The notes under the pieces are model-generated. The model was not told the origin of the DNA and did not search any database. It saw nothing but the letters and a program-made list of their open reading frames with translations. From assembly GCF_900148835.1 (NCBI RefSeq), contig NZ_FRYK01000001.1, forward strand, positions 1 through 64,000: a stretch of 64,000 bases of DNA, read 5' to 3'. Position numbers and translations under genes: made by a program. The stretch is from Flavobacterium cucumis. GTDB taxonomy: Bacteria; Bacteroidota; Bacteroidia; Flavobacteriales; Flavobacteriaceae. Positions 30,126 through 39,456 of the stretch are shown in pieces. Position 1 is the stretch's first letter, and every line of letters begins with the position of its first letter.

Positions 30126-33100
30126 ATGGAATTTAAAACTACCCTAAAGCACTTTTTGTTGTTTATTTTCTTCATTATTGTAGAAGCACAAGCACAAACC
30201 ACTATTTTTAATGCCGATTTTTCTAGCGGAACTGGTAATAATGCATTCACGTTAGGAAGTTGGACAAGAGGAAACAATAACAGTAATTTCACTACTACAG
30301 GTGCTACTTCTCCATATTTATATCTTGCAGGTTATGCAAATAGTTTAAATACGTCTGCTATCACACCAACGATTAATTTAACTGGCTATGAAAGACTTAC
30401 TCTTTCATTAAAATTTAATTTTCAAACCGAATTGGATTATGATGGTTTTAAAATTTTATTTTCAACTGACGACGGAGTAACTTGGCGCACTTTAGGAAAA
30501 GAAAACGATCAAGCAATTAATTGGTATACCAGTTCAAATGTTCGAGCATTTGGAACAGATCAGAGGGGATGGTCTGGAAATCCCGGAAACACTTGGTTTA
30601 ATGCTAGCATTGACTTACCATCACAAGGTTTTGACAATAAGAATAATATTAGATTCGCTATACAATTCAGATCTGACGGAACTATGAATTCTTACAGAGG
30701 TGTTGCAATTGATGACTTCAAAATTACAGGATATCCTGTAACAGCTAAAACTTATCCCAGCTATAGCGCTTTTAATAAATTAGAAGTTTGGTATAAACCT
30801 GAGAGTTTGTCAACATCAGCAAATAATGACCCAATCGATTCATGGCCAAACAGTACTGGAATAAACACTAGTTGGACAAATGCAGTTGGAACTACAACTA
30901 CAAGACCTTTATACAAAAACAACTCAACAAGCAATGTCAATTTTAATCCTGTTGTAAATTTTGATGGAACTAAATCAATGTTTACCCGACAAGGATTTTA
31001 CAACCATGATATTTATATTGTTGTAAATCCCGGCACTCCAGTTAGCTCTGCTTATGCAGCTCAAGATGTCTTAATGGGTGATGATTTCATAGAAATCGCA
31101 GGTAGCCAAGACATAACAGGACTTTCCATCAATAACACCTCTAATCGGTATGGCGCAGGTGTACCGAATATAGCGGCTTATAATCAAGGCGCTTTAACCA
31201 ATTATGGAATAGCCATCACATCAAGTACTATAACTTATGATCGACCGGTGATTTTTAATGCTCGACTTAATGCGGGTGGAACTGGAATGAATTTGTATCT
31301 CGATGGAGTTGACTTAGGCGTTACCCTCAGTCCTACATTGATGAAAGAGGTTAATACTGGCACTTTTAAACAAATTTTAAATTCGCGTTTTTGGATAGGA
31401 CGAAGTGAATACTTTGGCCCTAGTTTTAATGGTGATGTAATGGAAATTATGATGTTTTCAGAAAGAAAATCTGACTCAGACAGAAAGAAAATAGAATCCT
31501 ATTTGGCCATTAAATATGGAATTAATCCTGGACTATTTCCTGTGCCTGCTATTAGTTTACCACATGTTCCTGGAGAACTTGTAGATTCTGATGGAGTGGC
31601 TTTGTGGAATACTACAATTAGTAATGGTTACACGTACAATATAGGCGCAATTGGAAGAGACGATGCCACAGGTTTAAATCAAAAACAAAGCAAAAGTATC
31701 GATCCCGAAAGCTTTTTAACGGTTGGTCTACGCGACATTTACACTACAAATGCATTAAATACAAACACGTTTATCAACAATAAAGATTATCTAGTTTGGG
31801 GAAGTAATTTATTACCATTAACCGAAATGGCTTCGCCTATTCAAGTTAACTTAGGAAGCAGTTTGGTAACCACTTCAACACGGGTAACAAATCGAACTTG
31901 GAAGTTTGTAGAACGAGCTACAACAGATGTTGGGAACGTAAAAATTTCTTTACCTACATCCTCAGTAAGTTCGCTACCCGCATTATCAGGAAATAGTGAT
32001 TACGTATTGATTTTAGCAGACGATGCTAATTTCACGACCAATGTAGAAACTGTATTTTTAAAAACGGTTGGTTCAAATTTAGAAACTACCTATAATTTTA
32101 ACGGGACAAAATACATGAAACTTGGTGTAGCCGAAGAAGTAATAGCTTCTCGTCACATCAAATTTGATGGCACAAATGATTTTATCCGATGTAATGATGT
32201 AACAAGTATTACTGCTGCATTTTCTATTTCGGCATGGGTAAATTGTGAGGGTTCAAATACCCTGAATAACGACAAAACAATTGTAGCTAAAAAAGGGGCT
32301 ACACAAACGGGCTATCATTTTTTGATAAATAATGCCAATAAATTAGTGATGCGTTTTCACAATGGTGTTACAATGTCGGAAATAGTGAGTAATACAACTT
32401 TATCAACCAATCAATGGCGTAATGTGGCTTTTACACTTGACGGGTCAAATGTGGGAAGGTTGTATGTCGATGGTGTATTGGATATCCAAAGCAACATGAA
32501 TGCTCGTACGGATATGACGAATGTTCTAACCATAGGTGGGCGTTATGTAGATGAAAGCAGTACCGTGGATTTCTTTAAAGGTAAACTTGAGGAAATTCAC
32601 ATTTGGAATGCAGCCCTAACTGTTGATGAAATTCGTTTTATAATGAATCAAGAAATTGAAAAAGGAAATGGGGTTGCGATTAGAGGTAAAATTATACCCG
32701 CATCCGTTACTAAAAATGATATTAGTACAAGAACATGGGATAATAGTCTTTTTGCTTATTTCAATATGAACCATTATATAGGAACAAATCTTAACGAAGC
32801 TTCAGGAAAAAAATTCCGAGGAAGTATGAATAACGCTAGTTTCTATACCATGGAAGAACAGTCTGCTCCTATCCCTTATGTTTCAGCTGCGGATGGTGCT
32901 TGGGAAACTTCTGGTGCTTGGGCAAATGGTGGCGCTATGTACTATCCAAATAATTCCCTAACCATTAATGGTGTTGTAACAAAAATAGACTGGAACATCA
33001 TCAAAACAACCCACAATATCACTTCGTCAGGAAATAAAACCGTATTGGCAGCAGTGATTGATAATAATACATTACGAATCGACAATGATTCTAAACTTGA

Positions 33101-34724
33101 AGTAACGCATCATTTAAAGATTAATGGAAAAATTGATTTAGTGGGTAAGTCACAGTTAATTCAAACAAACAACAGTGATTTAGACCCAAGCGGAACAGGA
33201 ACTCTAGAGAGGGACCAACAAGGTACAGGAAATAAGTACAATTATAATTATTGGTCTTCTCCCGTAAGTACAGTTACTAGCACTATTGCTAACAACACGG
33301 GGTTCACCCTTAATAATGCTTTAAAAGACGGAACCAATCCTGCAGCTCCTGCGGCAATTACTTGGACATCCGCATTAGATGGTTCATCTAGTCCGTTGAG
33401 TATTTCATTAAGATGGCTACATCGTTATGTAAACTCCTCACCTGCTTATGCGAACTGGGAATTGGTGAATCAAAATACCGTTATACAAACAGGGCATGGA
33501 ATTACAATGAAGGGAACTGGGATTGCTACTGCTCCCAATATTGTGACTCAAAATTATGTATTTACTGGAAAACCTAACAATGGTACCATTAACCATAGTG
33601 GTCTTACTGTAGGACCCAACAATCTTAATTTAATTGGCAATCCATATCCTTCTGCTTTAGATGCCTCAAAATTCATAGATGATAACATTGGTGCTATTAC
33701 AGGTGCCTTATACTTTTGGGAGCATTTCCCAACAAACAATAGTCATATTTACGCTGCCTATCAAGGAGGTTACGCTACTTATACAAAAACCGGGAGCGTC
33801 GCACCTGTTCCACCAGCACAAATAAGCGGACTAGGTTCAAGTTCTAGAACACCAAAACAATTTATCCCTGTTGGACAAGCTTTCTTTATTAGAGGTAACG
33901 CGACGGGTGGATCAGTAACGTTTAATAATGGCCAAAGATTATTTGTAAAAGAAGATGATGTTAATTCTAATATTTTATTCCGAAATCAGACCCAAAGTAT
34001 AGCGTACGATAATAGCAATGATCTTTATTCCATCGAAAATTACACAAAAATAGCCTTGAAGTTCACATCGCTAACAACTAACTTCCATCGTGAAATACTT
34101 CTTGGTTTCATGAATGAAAATGCCAATAACGAGTTCAACTATGGGTATGATGGAGAACTTATGGGCCTTCAAGATAGTGATGTGTATTTTCAACTGAATG
34201 CAAAAAAGTTAGTAATTCAAGGGGTTGGGCATTTCAATACCAACTTGGTATACCCACTTACTATAAAATCTAATGTAAACAATAACAATGTTCGTATTAC
34301 AATTGAACGATTAGAAAACTATGATGACGCAAATCCAATTTACATTCATGATGGGTTACATGATACTTATCACAATTTATTGATTAACGATTTTCAAGCA
34401 ACACTTCCTGCAGGGGAACTCACTGGAAGATTTTCATTGCGCTTTACCAATCAGACGCTTTCTCATAGTGATTTTGAGAACAATACAGCACAGGTTTATT
34501 TTAATTCTACCGAAAGCGTGATTGAAGTTATAAACAATAACAACATCGAGATTGAAGACATTACCTTGTTCTCAATTTTGGGCCAAAGAATACATTTTTG
34601 GAAAGTTAACACTAACGATAGTTCCATTAAAGCTCCCGTAAACAATTTAGAAACTGGGGTGTATATCCTTAAAATTAAAACTAAAAACGGGGACTATATC
34701 GATAAAAAAATGATTTTAAATTAA
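30126..34724 (+). CDS. giant LamG-domain surface protein with T9SS sorting domain
   Basis: This 1532-residue exported protein has a signal peptide (FLLFIFFIIVEAQAQ). Residues about 25-200 form a jelly-roll or MAM-like domain (GYERLTLSLKFNFQTELDYD, then GVAIDDFKITG). A segment starting LEVWYKPESLS leads into a T9SS-protein-specific middle region (FNGDVMEIMMFSERKSDSDR, KKIESYLAIKYGIN). Residues about 675-845 are a LamG/concanavalin fold (HIKFDGTNDFIRCNDVTSIT, WRNVAFTLDGSNVGRLYVDG, GKLEEIHIWNAALTVDEIRF). Later parts include VVTKIDWNIIKTTHNITSSG and NLIGNPYPSALDASKF. The tail VINNNNIEIEDITLFSILGQ and GVYILKIKTKNGDYIDKKMI is a T9SS sorting domain. It is probably an adhesin or glycan-binding surface protein. 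The 273 bases before it hold no gene. Confidence 0.88.
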   Translation: MEFKTTLKHFLLFIFFIIVEAQAQTTIFNADFSSGTGNNAFTLGSWTRGNNNSNFTTTGATSPYLYLAGYANSLNTSAITPTINLTGYERLTLSLKFNFQTELDYDGFKILFSTDDGVTWRTLGKENDQAINWYTSSNVRAFGTDQRGWSGNPGNTWFNASIDLPSQGFDNKNNIRFAIQFRSDGTMNSYRGVAIDDFKITGYPVTAKTYPSYSAFNKLEVWYKPESLSTSANNDPIDSWPNSTGINTSWTNAVGTTTTRPLYKNNSTSNVNFNPVVNFDGTKSMFTRQGFYNHDIYIVVNPGTPVSSAYAAQDVLMGDDFIEIAGSQDITGLSINNTSNRYGAGVPNIAAYNQGALTNYGIAITSSTITYDRPVIFNARLNAGGTGMNLYLDGVDLGVTLSPTLMKEVNTGTFKQILNSRFWIGRSEYFGPSFNGDVMEIMMFSERKSDSDRKKIESYLAIKYGINPGLFPVPAISLPHVPGELVDSDGVALWNTTISNGYTYNIGAIGRDDATGLNQKQSKSIDPESFLTVGLRDIYTTNALNTNTFINNKDYLVWGSNLLPLTEMASPIQVNLGSSLVTTSTRVTNRTWKFVERATTDVGNVKISLPTSSVSSLPALSGNSDYVLILADDANFTTNVETVFLKTVGSNLETTYNFNGTKYMKLGVAEEVIASRHIKFDGTNDFIRCNDVTSITAAFSISAWVNCEGSNTLNNDKTIVAKKGATQTGYHFLINNANKLVMRFHNGVTMSEIVSNTTLSTNQWRNVAFTLDGSNVGRLYVDGVLDIQSNMNARTDMTNVLTIGGRYVDESSTVDFFKGKLEEIHIWNAALTVDEIRFIMNQEIEKGNGVAIRGKIIPASVTKNDISTRTWDNSLFAYFNMNHYIGTNLNEASGKKFRGSMNNASFYTMEEQSAPIPYVSAADGAWETSGAWANGGAMYYPNNSLTINGVVTKIDWNIIKTTHNITSSGNKTVLAAVIDNNTLRIDNDSKLEVTHHLKINGKIDLVGKSQLIQTNNSDLDPSGTGTLERDQQGTGNKYNYNYWSSPVSTVTSTIANNTGFTLNNALKDGTNPAAPAAITWTSALDGSSSPLSISLRWLHRYVNSSPAYANWELVNQNTVIQTGHGITMKGTGIATAPNIVTQNYVFTGKPNNGTINHSGLTVGPNNLNLIGNPYPSALDASKFIDDNIGAITGALYFWEHFPTNNSHIYAAYQGGYATYTKTGSVAPVPPAQISGLGSSSRTPKQFIPVGQAFFIRGNATGGSVTFNNGQRLFVKEDDVNSNILFRNQTQSIAYDNSNDLYSIENYTKIALKFTSLTTNFHREILLGFMNENANNEFNYGYDGELMGLQDSDVYFQLNAKKLVIQGVGHFNTNLVYPLTIKSNVNNNNVRITIERLENYDDANPIYIHDGLHDTYHNLLINDFQATLPAGELTGRFSLRFTNQTLSHSDFENNTAQVYFNSTESVIEVINNNNIEIEDITLFSILGQRIHFWKVNTNDSSIKAPVNNLETGVYILKIKTKNGDYIDKKMILN

Positions 34725-34743
34725 GATTATGCAATGCGCATTT

Positions 34744-34784
34744 AAAAAGCCCAACACCTACTTTAAGTAATTGTTGGGCTTTTA
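34744..34784 (+). terminator. terminator after the giant surface protein gene
   Basis: AAAAGCCCAACA and TGTTGGGCTTTT pair around a 16-base loop, with a short T run on the plus strand and one on the minus strand, so it can serve both directions. Confidence 0.8.
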
Positions 34785-34813
34785 AATTTTAACTATGAAC
34801 CGAAACGTAATTG

Positions 34814-35161
34814 CTAAACTTTGAATTTATTTCCCAACTTTTTTCCTATCCAATAAGCAATTGCAATTCCTATAATTAAAATCCAAAGATTCATAAAGAT
34901 ATACAAAACATACAATGCAACATTTTCTGTAGAAGTAAAACAGAAATCTTCTATAAAAAAACAAAAAAAGACAGTTGATTTCGAAAATAGCGATAAAGCA
35001 AAACTGATCAAAAAAGTGGCTACTAACACGGCAACCAAGTAAAGTAAATTTTTGCTTATTGGCTTCCTTCCCGTTGGTTTAAATACATTGCGTTGTTCTT
35101 CATTCCGTTTATTTTCTTGAAGCGACCAAATTACTTTTTTAGCTTCTTCATCTATTTCCAT
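34814..35161 (-). CDS. small two-span membrane protein, unknown
   Basis: Starting at the ATG of 35159-35161 the product is 115 residues: MEIDEEAKKVIWSLQENKRN, a soluble charged start, then two hydrophobic segments (NLLYLVAVLVATFLISFALS and VALYVLYIFMNLWILIIGIA) and a basic end (GKKLGNKFKV). A longer frame from 35251 would add a Phe-rich stretch without sense and is not chosen. No family is recognised. It is convergent with the surface protein gene and divergent from the 35331 gene. Confidence 0.55.
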   Translation of the reverse strand: MEIDEEAKKVIWSLQENKRNEEQRNVFKPTGRKPISKNLLYLVAVLVATFLISFALSLFSKSTVFFCFFIEDFCFTSTENVALYVLYIFMNLWILIIGIAIAYWIGKKLGNKFKV

Positions 35162-35302
35162 AAATAAAAATTTAAAAAAGGAAAAGTAAGAAAAAAAGTG
35201 CGTATATCCATCAAAAAAATGATACATTATTGTTACAGAAGAAAAAATCACAAACGATGATAACTTGACTTCAAAACTTTAAAATAAGTAAAATATGTTT
35301 TG

Positions 35303-35310
35303 TAAATTTG
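35303..35310 (+). promoter_or_regulatory. promoter -7 box TAAATTTG
   Basis: TAAATTTG fits TAnnTTTG and lies 20 bases before the ATG at 35331. Confidence 0.5.
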
Positions 35311-35330
35311 CATTTTAAAACAGGAATAAA

Positions 35331-35534
35331 ATGAAACTTATATTAGTAACCATTGGACTTTTAGGAATAGCTTTTGCAGGAATTGCTATCAAAATTTGGG
35401 CAAAAAAAGACGGAAAATTTGCAGGAACTTGTGCTAGTCAGAGTCCGTTTTTAAACAAAGATGGCGAAAACTGCAGTTTCTGTGGTAAAACTCCCGAACA
35501 AATGAAAGATTGCAGTGAACCTTCGCATTCTTAA
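35331..35534 (+). CDS. small Cys-rich membrane protein (NqrM-like layout)
   Basis: This 67-residue protein has one N-terminal membrane helix (ILVTIGLLGIAFAGIAIKIW) and a short soluble part with four Cys: GTCASQSPFLNKDGENCSFC and KTPEQMKDC. Helix, Lys pair and Cys pattern resemble NqrM, which helps assemble the Na-pumping NADH:quinone reductase, though the Cys spacing differs and Bacteroidota homologues are usually only called membrane or secreted proteins. No nqr genes are in view. It lies 12 bases before the glycosyltransferase gene and follows its own promoter box. Confidence 0.6.
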   Translation: MKLILVTIGLLGIAFAGIAIKIWAKKDGKFAGTCASQSPFLNKDGENCSFCGKTPEQMKDCSEPSHS

Positions 35535-35546
35535 TTGTCGTAACTT

Positions 35547-36656
35547 ATGCTATTAACAATACTCTTGATCGCATTTGCGGTTGTTGTATTTATACAATTC
35601 CTTTACTATATCTTTATTTTTGGAAAATTTTCATTTGCTAAGGGATCAAATGAAAAGCCTAAAAATATTCCAATATCTGTAATCATTTGCGCTAAAAACG
35701 AAGCTGAAAATATCAAAAAGTATTTTCAAACGTTACTAACACAAAATTATCCAGATTATGAAATTGTTTTAATTGACGATGCTTCAAGTGATGAGACCGC
35801 AGAACTTTTCGAAGCGTATGAAAAACAATATTCGAATGTAAAATTGGTAAAAGTTCAAAACAATGAAGCTTTTTGGGGTAATAAAAAATTCGCGTTAACT
35901 TTAGGAATCAAAGCCGCAAAAAACGAGTATTTAGTATTTACCGATGCGGATTGTTACCCAGCCACAAATGACTGGTTATTGCAAATTTCGAGTCAATTCA
36001 CTAGAGAAAAAACGATTGTTTTAGGTTATGGTGCTTATGAAAAAGTAAAAAAATCATTCCTTAATAAAATCATTCGTTTTGAAACAATGTTAACGGCTAC
36101 GCAATATTTTTCTTGGGCAAAAATCGGCAAACCTTATATGGGTGTTGGGCGCAATTTAGCCTATAAAAAAGAAGAATTTTTCAACGTTCGCGGTTTTATG
36201 GACCATATGAAAGTACGTTCAGGTGATGATGATTTGTTTATCAATCAAGCGGCTACCAAAAAGAATACCGCAATTTTATTTTCACCCGAAAGCTTTACAT
36301 TTTCGGAACCCAAAACGACCTTTTCATCCTGGATGTATCAAAAAAGAAGACATGCAACGACTGCAAAATACTACAAAGGATTTGATAAATTTCAGTTGGC
36401 ATTATTTTTCGTTAGTCAGTTTTGGTTTTTAGTTTTGGCGATTGTTTTGTTAGCATTTCAATTCCAATGGATGCTTGTGACTGCGATTATTGTCTTTAGA
36501 TATTTTTTTACTTGGCTTTCTTTAGGTTATGCCGCTGGAAAATTAAAAGAGAAAGATGTCATGTATTGGTATCCAATTATTGAAATTGTGCTTATATTTA
36601 CCCAATTAAGCGTATTTTTTAAAAACCTTTTCTCAAAACCTGTACATTGGAAGTAA
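35547..36656 (+). CDS. membrane glycosyltransferase family 2
   Basis: This 369-residue protein starts with a membrane helix (LLTILLIAFAVVVFIQFLYY) followed by a GT-A domain: ISVIICAKNEAENIKKYFQT, DYEIVLIDDASSDETAELF, FTDADCYPATNDWLL with the metal-binding DxD, GDDDLFINQA (acceptor site acid) and QKRRHATTAKYY in place of the QxxRW motif of processive enzymes. Two or three membrane spans end the protein (LALFFVSQFWFLVLAIVLLA, FTWLSLGYAAG). It probably adds sugars to an envelope polysaccharide or lipid. Its last 10 bases overlap the sigma factor gene, so the two are coupled. Confidence 0.88.
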   Translation: MLLTILLIAFAVVVFIQFLYYIFIFGKFSFAKGSNEKPKNIPISVIICAKNEAENIKKYFQTLLTQNYPDYEIVLIDDASSDETAELFEAYEKQYSNVKLVKVQNNEAFWGNKKFALTLGIKAAKNEYLVFTDADCYPATNDWLLQISSQFTREKTIVLGYGAYEKVKKSFLNKIIRFETMLTATQYFSWAKIGKPYMGVGRNLAYKKEEFFNVRGFMDHMKVRSGDDDLFINQAATKKNTAILFSPESFTFSEPKTTFSSWMYQKRRHATTAKYYKGFDKFQLALFFVSQFWFLVLAIVLLAFQFQWMLVTAIIVFRYFFTWLSLGYAAGKLKEKDVMYWYPIIEIVLIFTQLSVFFKNLFSKPVHWK

Positions 36657-37210
36657 ATTCAGTAATCATTCAAGAAAACATTGAAAAAGCAAAAAAGGGA
36701 GACCAAGTTGCTTTCACATTTTTATTGGATTTTTTCTGGAATGAAGTATACGGATTCATGCTTAAACGCACCGAAAACGAAACCGATACCGAAGATATTG
36801 TCATAGAAACTTTTGCGAAAGCCTTTGATAAAATTGCTACGTACAATCCAGAATATGGTTTTAATACTTGGTTGATTGCGATTGCAAAAAACGTACACAT
36901 CGACATGCTTCGCAAAAAGAAATCGTCTTTATTTATTGAAATGAATGACGAAGAAGACCACCAAGCTTACAGTGTGGCCGATGATTCCAATTCTGCTGAA
37001 GACGAATTGATTATCGAGCAAAATTTGGCGCAATTACTACAATACATCAAACAATTGAAGCCCGCCTATCAGGAAGTCATTCAAATGCGTTATTTTCAAG
37101 AAATGACCTACCAAGAAATGGCAGAACAAATTGATGAACCGCTAAATAACATCAAAATCAAACTGCTTCGAGCTAAGAAATTATTGGCTGAGATTATTTC
37201 GGGGAAGTAA
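36647..37210 (+). CDS. ECF-type RNA polymerase sigma factor
   Basis: This 187-residue protein has sigma-70 region 2 (AFTFLLDFFWNEVYGFMLKR, DTEDIVIETFAKAFDKIATY, WLIAIAKNVHIDMLRKKK) and region 4 (LAQLLQYIKQLKPAYQEVIQ, MRYFQEMTYQEMAEQIDEPL) linked by an acidic stretch with EDHQAYSVADD. No region 1.1 or 3 is present, so it is an ECF-type factor. No anti-sigma gene is adjacent. Its start overlaps the end of the glycosyltransferase gene by 10 bases, which suggests a shared transcript and perhaps regulation of envelope genes. Confidence 0.9.
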   Translation: MEVNSVIIQENIEKAKKGDQVAFTFLLDFFWNEVYGFMLKRTENETDTEDIVIETFAKAFDKIATYNPEYGFNTWLIAIAKNVHIDMLRKKKSSLFIEMNDEEDHQAYSVADDSNSAEDELIIEQNLAQLLQYIKQLKPAYQEVIQMRYFQEMTYQEMAEQIDEPLNNIKIKLLRAKKLLAEIISGK

Positions 37211-37384
37211 TTAATGTTTGCATTTCCTAAAACTTTACTAAAGTTTTCTAATTTTCTAAATTCATATTTCTAAATTCTAAATTTTATATGGCTCTTTTAT
37301 TGTTTTTTTTAAGGTCATATAGAATCGCTTTCTTTTTATCGGTGTTTGCAAGCAAACGAGTTTGTTTTTAGCGATTTCATATCG

Positions 37385-37392
37385 TATCTTTG
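37385..37392 (+). promoter_or_regulatory. promoter -7 box TATCTTTG of lipA
   Basis: TATCTTTG matches TAnnTTTG. Its TTG part at 37390 would otherwise pass as an early start codon. The transcript would begin near 37398, after that codon, so the ATG at 37411 must be the start. Confidence 0.65.
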
Positions 37393-37410
37393 CCTATCAA
37401 AATTTTGATT

Positions 37411-38286
37411 ATGGACACAGCTATTGACACTGTTTTACCACCAAGAGAACCCAAACCAAAATGGTTGCGCGTAAAATTACCAACGGGTAAAAACTACACC
37501 GAACTTAGAGGCTTAGTAGACAAATACAAACTGAATACGATTTGTACTTCTGGGAGTTGTCCTAATATGGGCGAATGTTGGGGAGAAGGAACAGCAACTT
37601 TCATGATTTTAGGAAACATATGTACGCGTTCGTGCGGCTTTTGTGGTGTAAAAACGGGGCGTCCTGAGGACGTAGATTGGGACGAACCGGAAAAAGTAGC
37701 GCGTTCCATCAAAATTATGAACATCAAGCATGCAGTCATTACGAGCGTGGATCGTGATGATTTAAAAGATATGGGGTCAATTATTTGGGCAGAAACCGTA
37801 AAGGCCATTCGCCGAATGAATCCAAATACGACCCTAGAAACCTTAATCCCAGATTTTCAAGGAAATACTAGAAACTTAGACCGAATTATTGAAGTTGCTC
37901 CTGAAGTTGTTTCCCACAATATGGAAACCGTAAAACGTTTGACGCGTGAGGTTCGTATTCAAGCTAAATATGAAAAAAGCTTAGAAGTGCTGCGTTACTT
38001 AAAAGAGCAAGGTATCAAAAGAACCAAATCAGGTATCATGTTAGGCTTAGGTGAAACAGAAGAAGAAGTAATTCAAGTTTTACATGATTTGGCCGATGCA
38101 AAAGTTGATATTGTTACGATAGGCCAATACTTGCAACCTAGTAAAAAACATTTGCCGGTTAAAGAATACATCACACCAGAACAATTCGCAAAATACGAAC
38201 AAATTGGAAAAGATTTAGGATTCCGACATGTAGAGAGTGGTGCTTTAGTGCGTTCTTCTTACCATGCGGAGAAACATATTCATTAA
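37411..38286 (+). CDS. lipA: lipoyl synthase (radical SAM)
   Basis: This enzyme inserts two sulphurs into octanoyl groups bound to carrier domains of pyruvate dehydrogenase and related complexes. From the ATG at 37411 it has 291 residues. It carries the auxiliary cluster Cys motif ([16 protein letters not shown]), the radical SAM motif [17 protein letters not shown] (CxxxCxxC), [14 protein letters not shown], and [15 protein letters not shown], then [10 protein letters not shown] and [16 protein letters not shown] at the C-terminus. All belong to LipA. An upstream TTG in the same frame sits in the promoter box and is rejected. It stands alone. Confidence 0.96.
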   Translation: MDTAIDTVLPPREPKPKWLRVKLPTGKNYTELRGLVDKYKLNTICTSGSCPNMGECWGEGTATFMILGNICTRSCGFCGVKTGRPEDVDWDEPEKVARSIKIMNIKHAVITSVDRDDLKDMGSIIWAETVKAIRRMNPNTTLETLIPDFQGNTRNLDRIIEVAPEVVSHNMETVKRLTREVRIQAKYEKSLEVLRYLKEQGIKRTKSGIMLGLGETEEEVIQVLHDLADAKVDIVTIGQYLQPSKKHLPVKEYITPEQFAKYEQIGKDLGFRHVESGALVRSSYHAEKHIH

Positions 38287-38364
38287 GCGAGAAGCTAGAT
38301 GATGAATGCTAGAAGTTTTTAAATTCTGAATTGTACTAATTTAGCTTGCAGCACAAACTTTTCA

Positions 38365-38406
38365 ACTTGAAACCTGAAACAAACAAAACTTGAAACCTGA
38401 AACAAA
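38365..38406. repeat. duplicated 19-base unit ACTTGAAACCTGAAACAAA
   Basis: The unit occurs at 38365-38383 and 38388-38406 without mismatch, four bases apart. The second copy contains the TTG that is the only possible start codon of the following gap gene. Confidence 0.85.
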
Positions 38407-39400
38407 AATAAAAATTGCAATTAATGGTTTTGGAAGAATTGGACGTAATTTATTCCGATTACTTTTAAATCATCCTACTATTGAAGTGGTTGCCATCAAC
38501 GACATTGCTGATAATAAAACCATGGCGCATTTAGTAAAATATGATAGCATTCATGGTGTTTTGAATCAGAACGTTTCGTTTTCTGAAGATTCGATTATAA
38601 TTGCTGACCAATCATTTTTATTTTTTCACGAAAGAGATATCAAAAATTTAGATTGGAAATCGGTAAATGTTGATATTGTTATTGAATCGACGGGGAAATT
38701 CAAAACGTTTGAAGACATTAACCAACATATTTTAGCTGGAGCAAAAAAAGTAATTCTTTCAGCACCATCAGAAGTAGATGAAATAAAAACGGTTGTTTTA
38801 GGCGTAAACGAGCACATTTTAGATGGAAGTGAAGCCATTATATCTAATGCAAGTTGCACGACTAACAATGCCGCTCCAATGATTAAAATCATTCAGGAGT
38901 TATGTGATATAGAACAAGCCTATATTACAACTGTTCACTCCTACACCACTGATCAAAGTTTACACGACCAACCCCATAAAGATTTACGTAGAGCTCGTGG
39001 GGCAGCACAATCTATAGTTCCCACTACAACCGGAGCTGCAAAAGCGTTAACCAAAATATTTCCAGAATTGGAAGGAAAAATAGGGGGTTGTGGAATCCGA
39101 GTTCCTGTTCCAGATGGTTCGTTAACGGATATTACGTTTAACGTAAAGCGTAAGGTCTCAATCAAAGAAATTAATGATGCTTTTAAAAAAGCGGCTGAAA
39201 CGAATTTTAAAGGAATTTTAGACTATACCGAAGACCCAATTGTTTCTATTGATATCATAGGAAATCAAAACTCGTGTTTATTTGATGCACAATTAACATC
39301 CGTCATTGATAGAATGGTTAAAATTGTAGGCTGGTACGACAACGAAGTGGGGTACTCTTCCCGATTGATTGACTTAATTACATTCGTTTCTAAAAAATAA
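38390..39400 (+). CDS. gap: glyceraldehyde-3-phosphate dehydrogenase, type I (copy 1)
   Basis: This enzyme oxidises glyceraldehyde-3-phosphate with NAD and phosphate in glycolysis. The 336 residues contain KIAINGFGRIGRNLFRLLLN (Rossmann loop), SNASCTTNNAAPMIKII with the catalytic Cys, TTVHSYTTDQSLHDQPHKDL, RRARGAAQSIVPTTTGAAKA, and WYDNEVGYSSRLIDLI. The start is odd: no ATG precedes the Rossmann strand and the frame opens at a TTG inside a duplicated 19-base repeat, adding MKPETKIK where family members begin almost at KIAING. Perhaps the repeat replaced the natural start. A second, longer GAPDH lies at 62857. The body of the gene looks intact. Confidence 0.93.
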   Translation: MKPETKIKIAINGFGRIGRNLFRLLLNHPTIEVVAINDIADNKTMAHLVKYDSIHGVLNQNVSFSEDSIIIADQSFLFFHERDIKNLDWKSVNVDIVIESTGKFKTFEDINQHILAGAKKVILSAPSEVDEIKTVVLGVNEHILDGSEAIISNASCTTNNAAPMIKIIQELCDIEQAYITTVHSYTTDQSLHDQPHKDLRRARGAAQSIVPTTTGAAKALTKIFPELEGKIGGCGIRVPVPDGSLTDITFNVKRKVSIKEINDAFKKAAETNFKGILDYTEDPIVSIDIIGNQNSCLFDAQLTSVIDRMVKIVGWYDNEVGYSSRLIDLITFVSKK

Positions 39401-39456
39401 AGTTTTTTTATTCTTTTTAAAAAAGTTAAATTGCAGTATCAAATTCGTTTTTAAAA

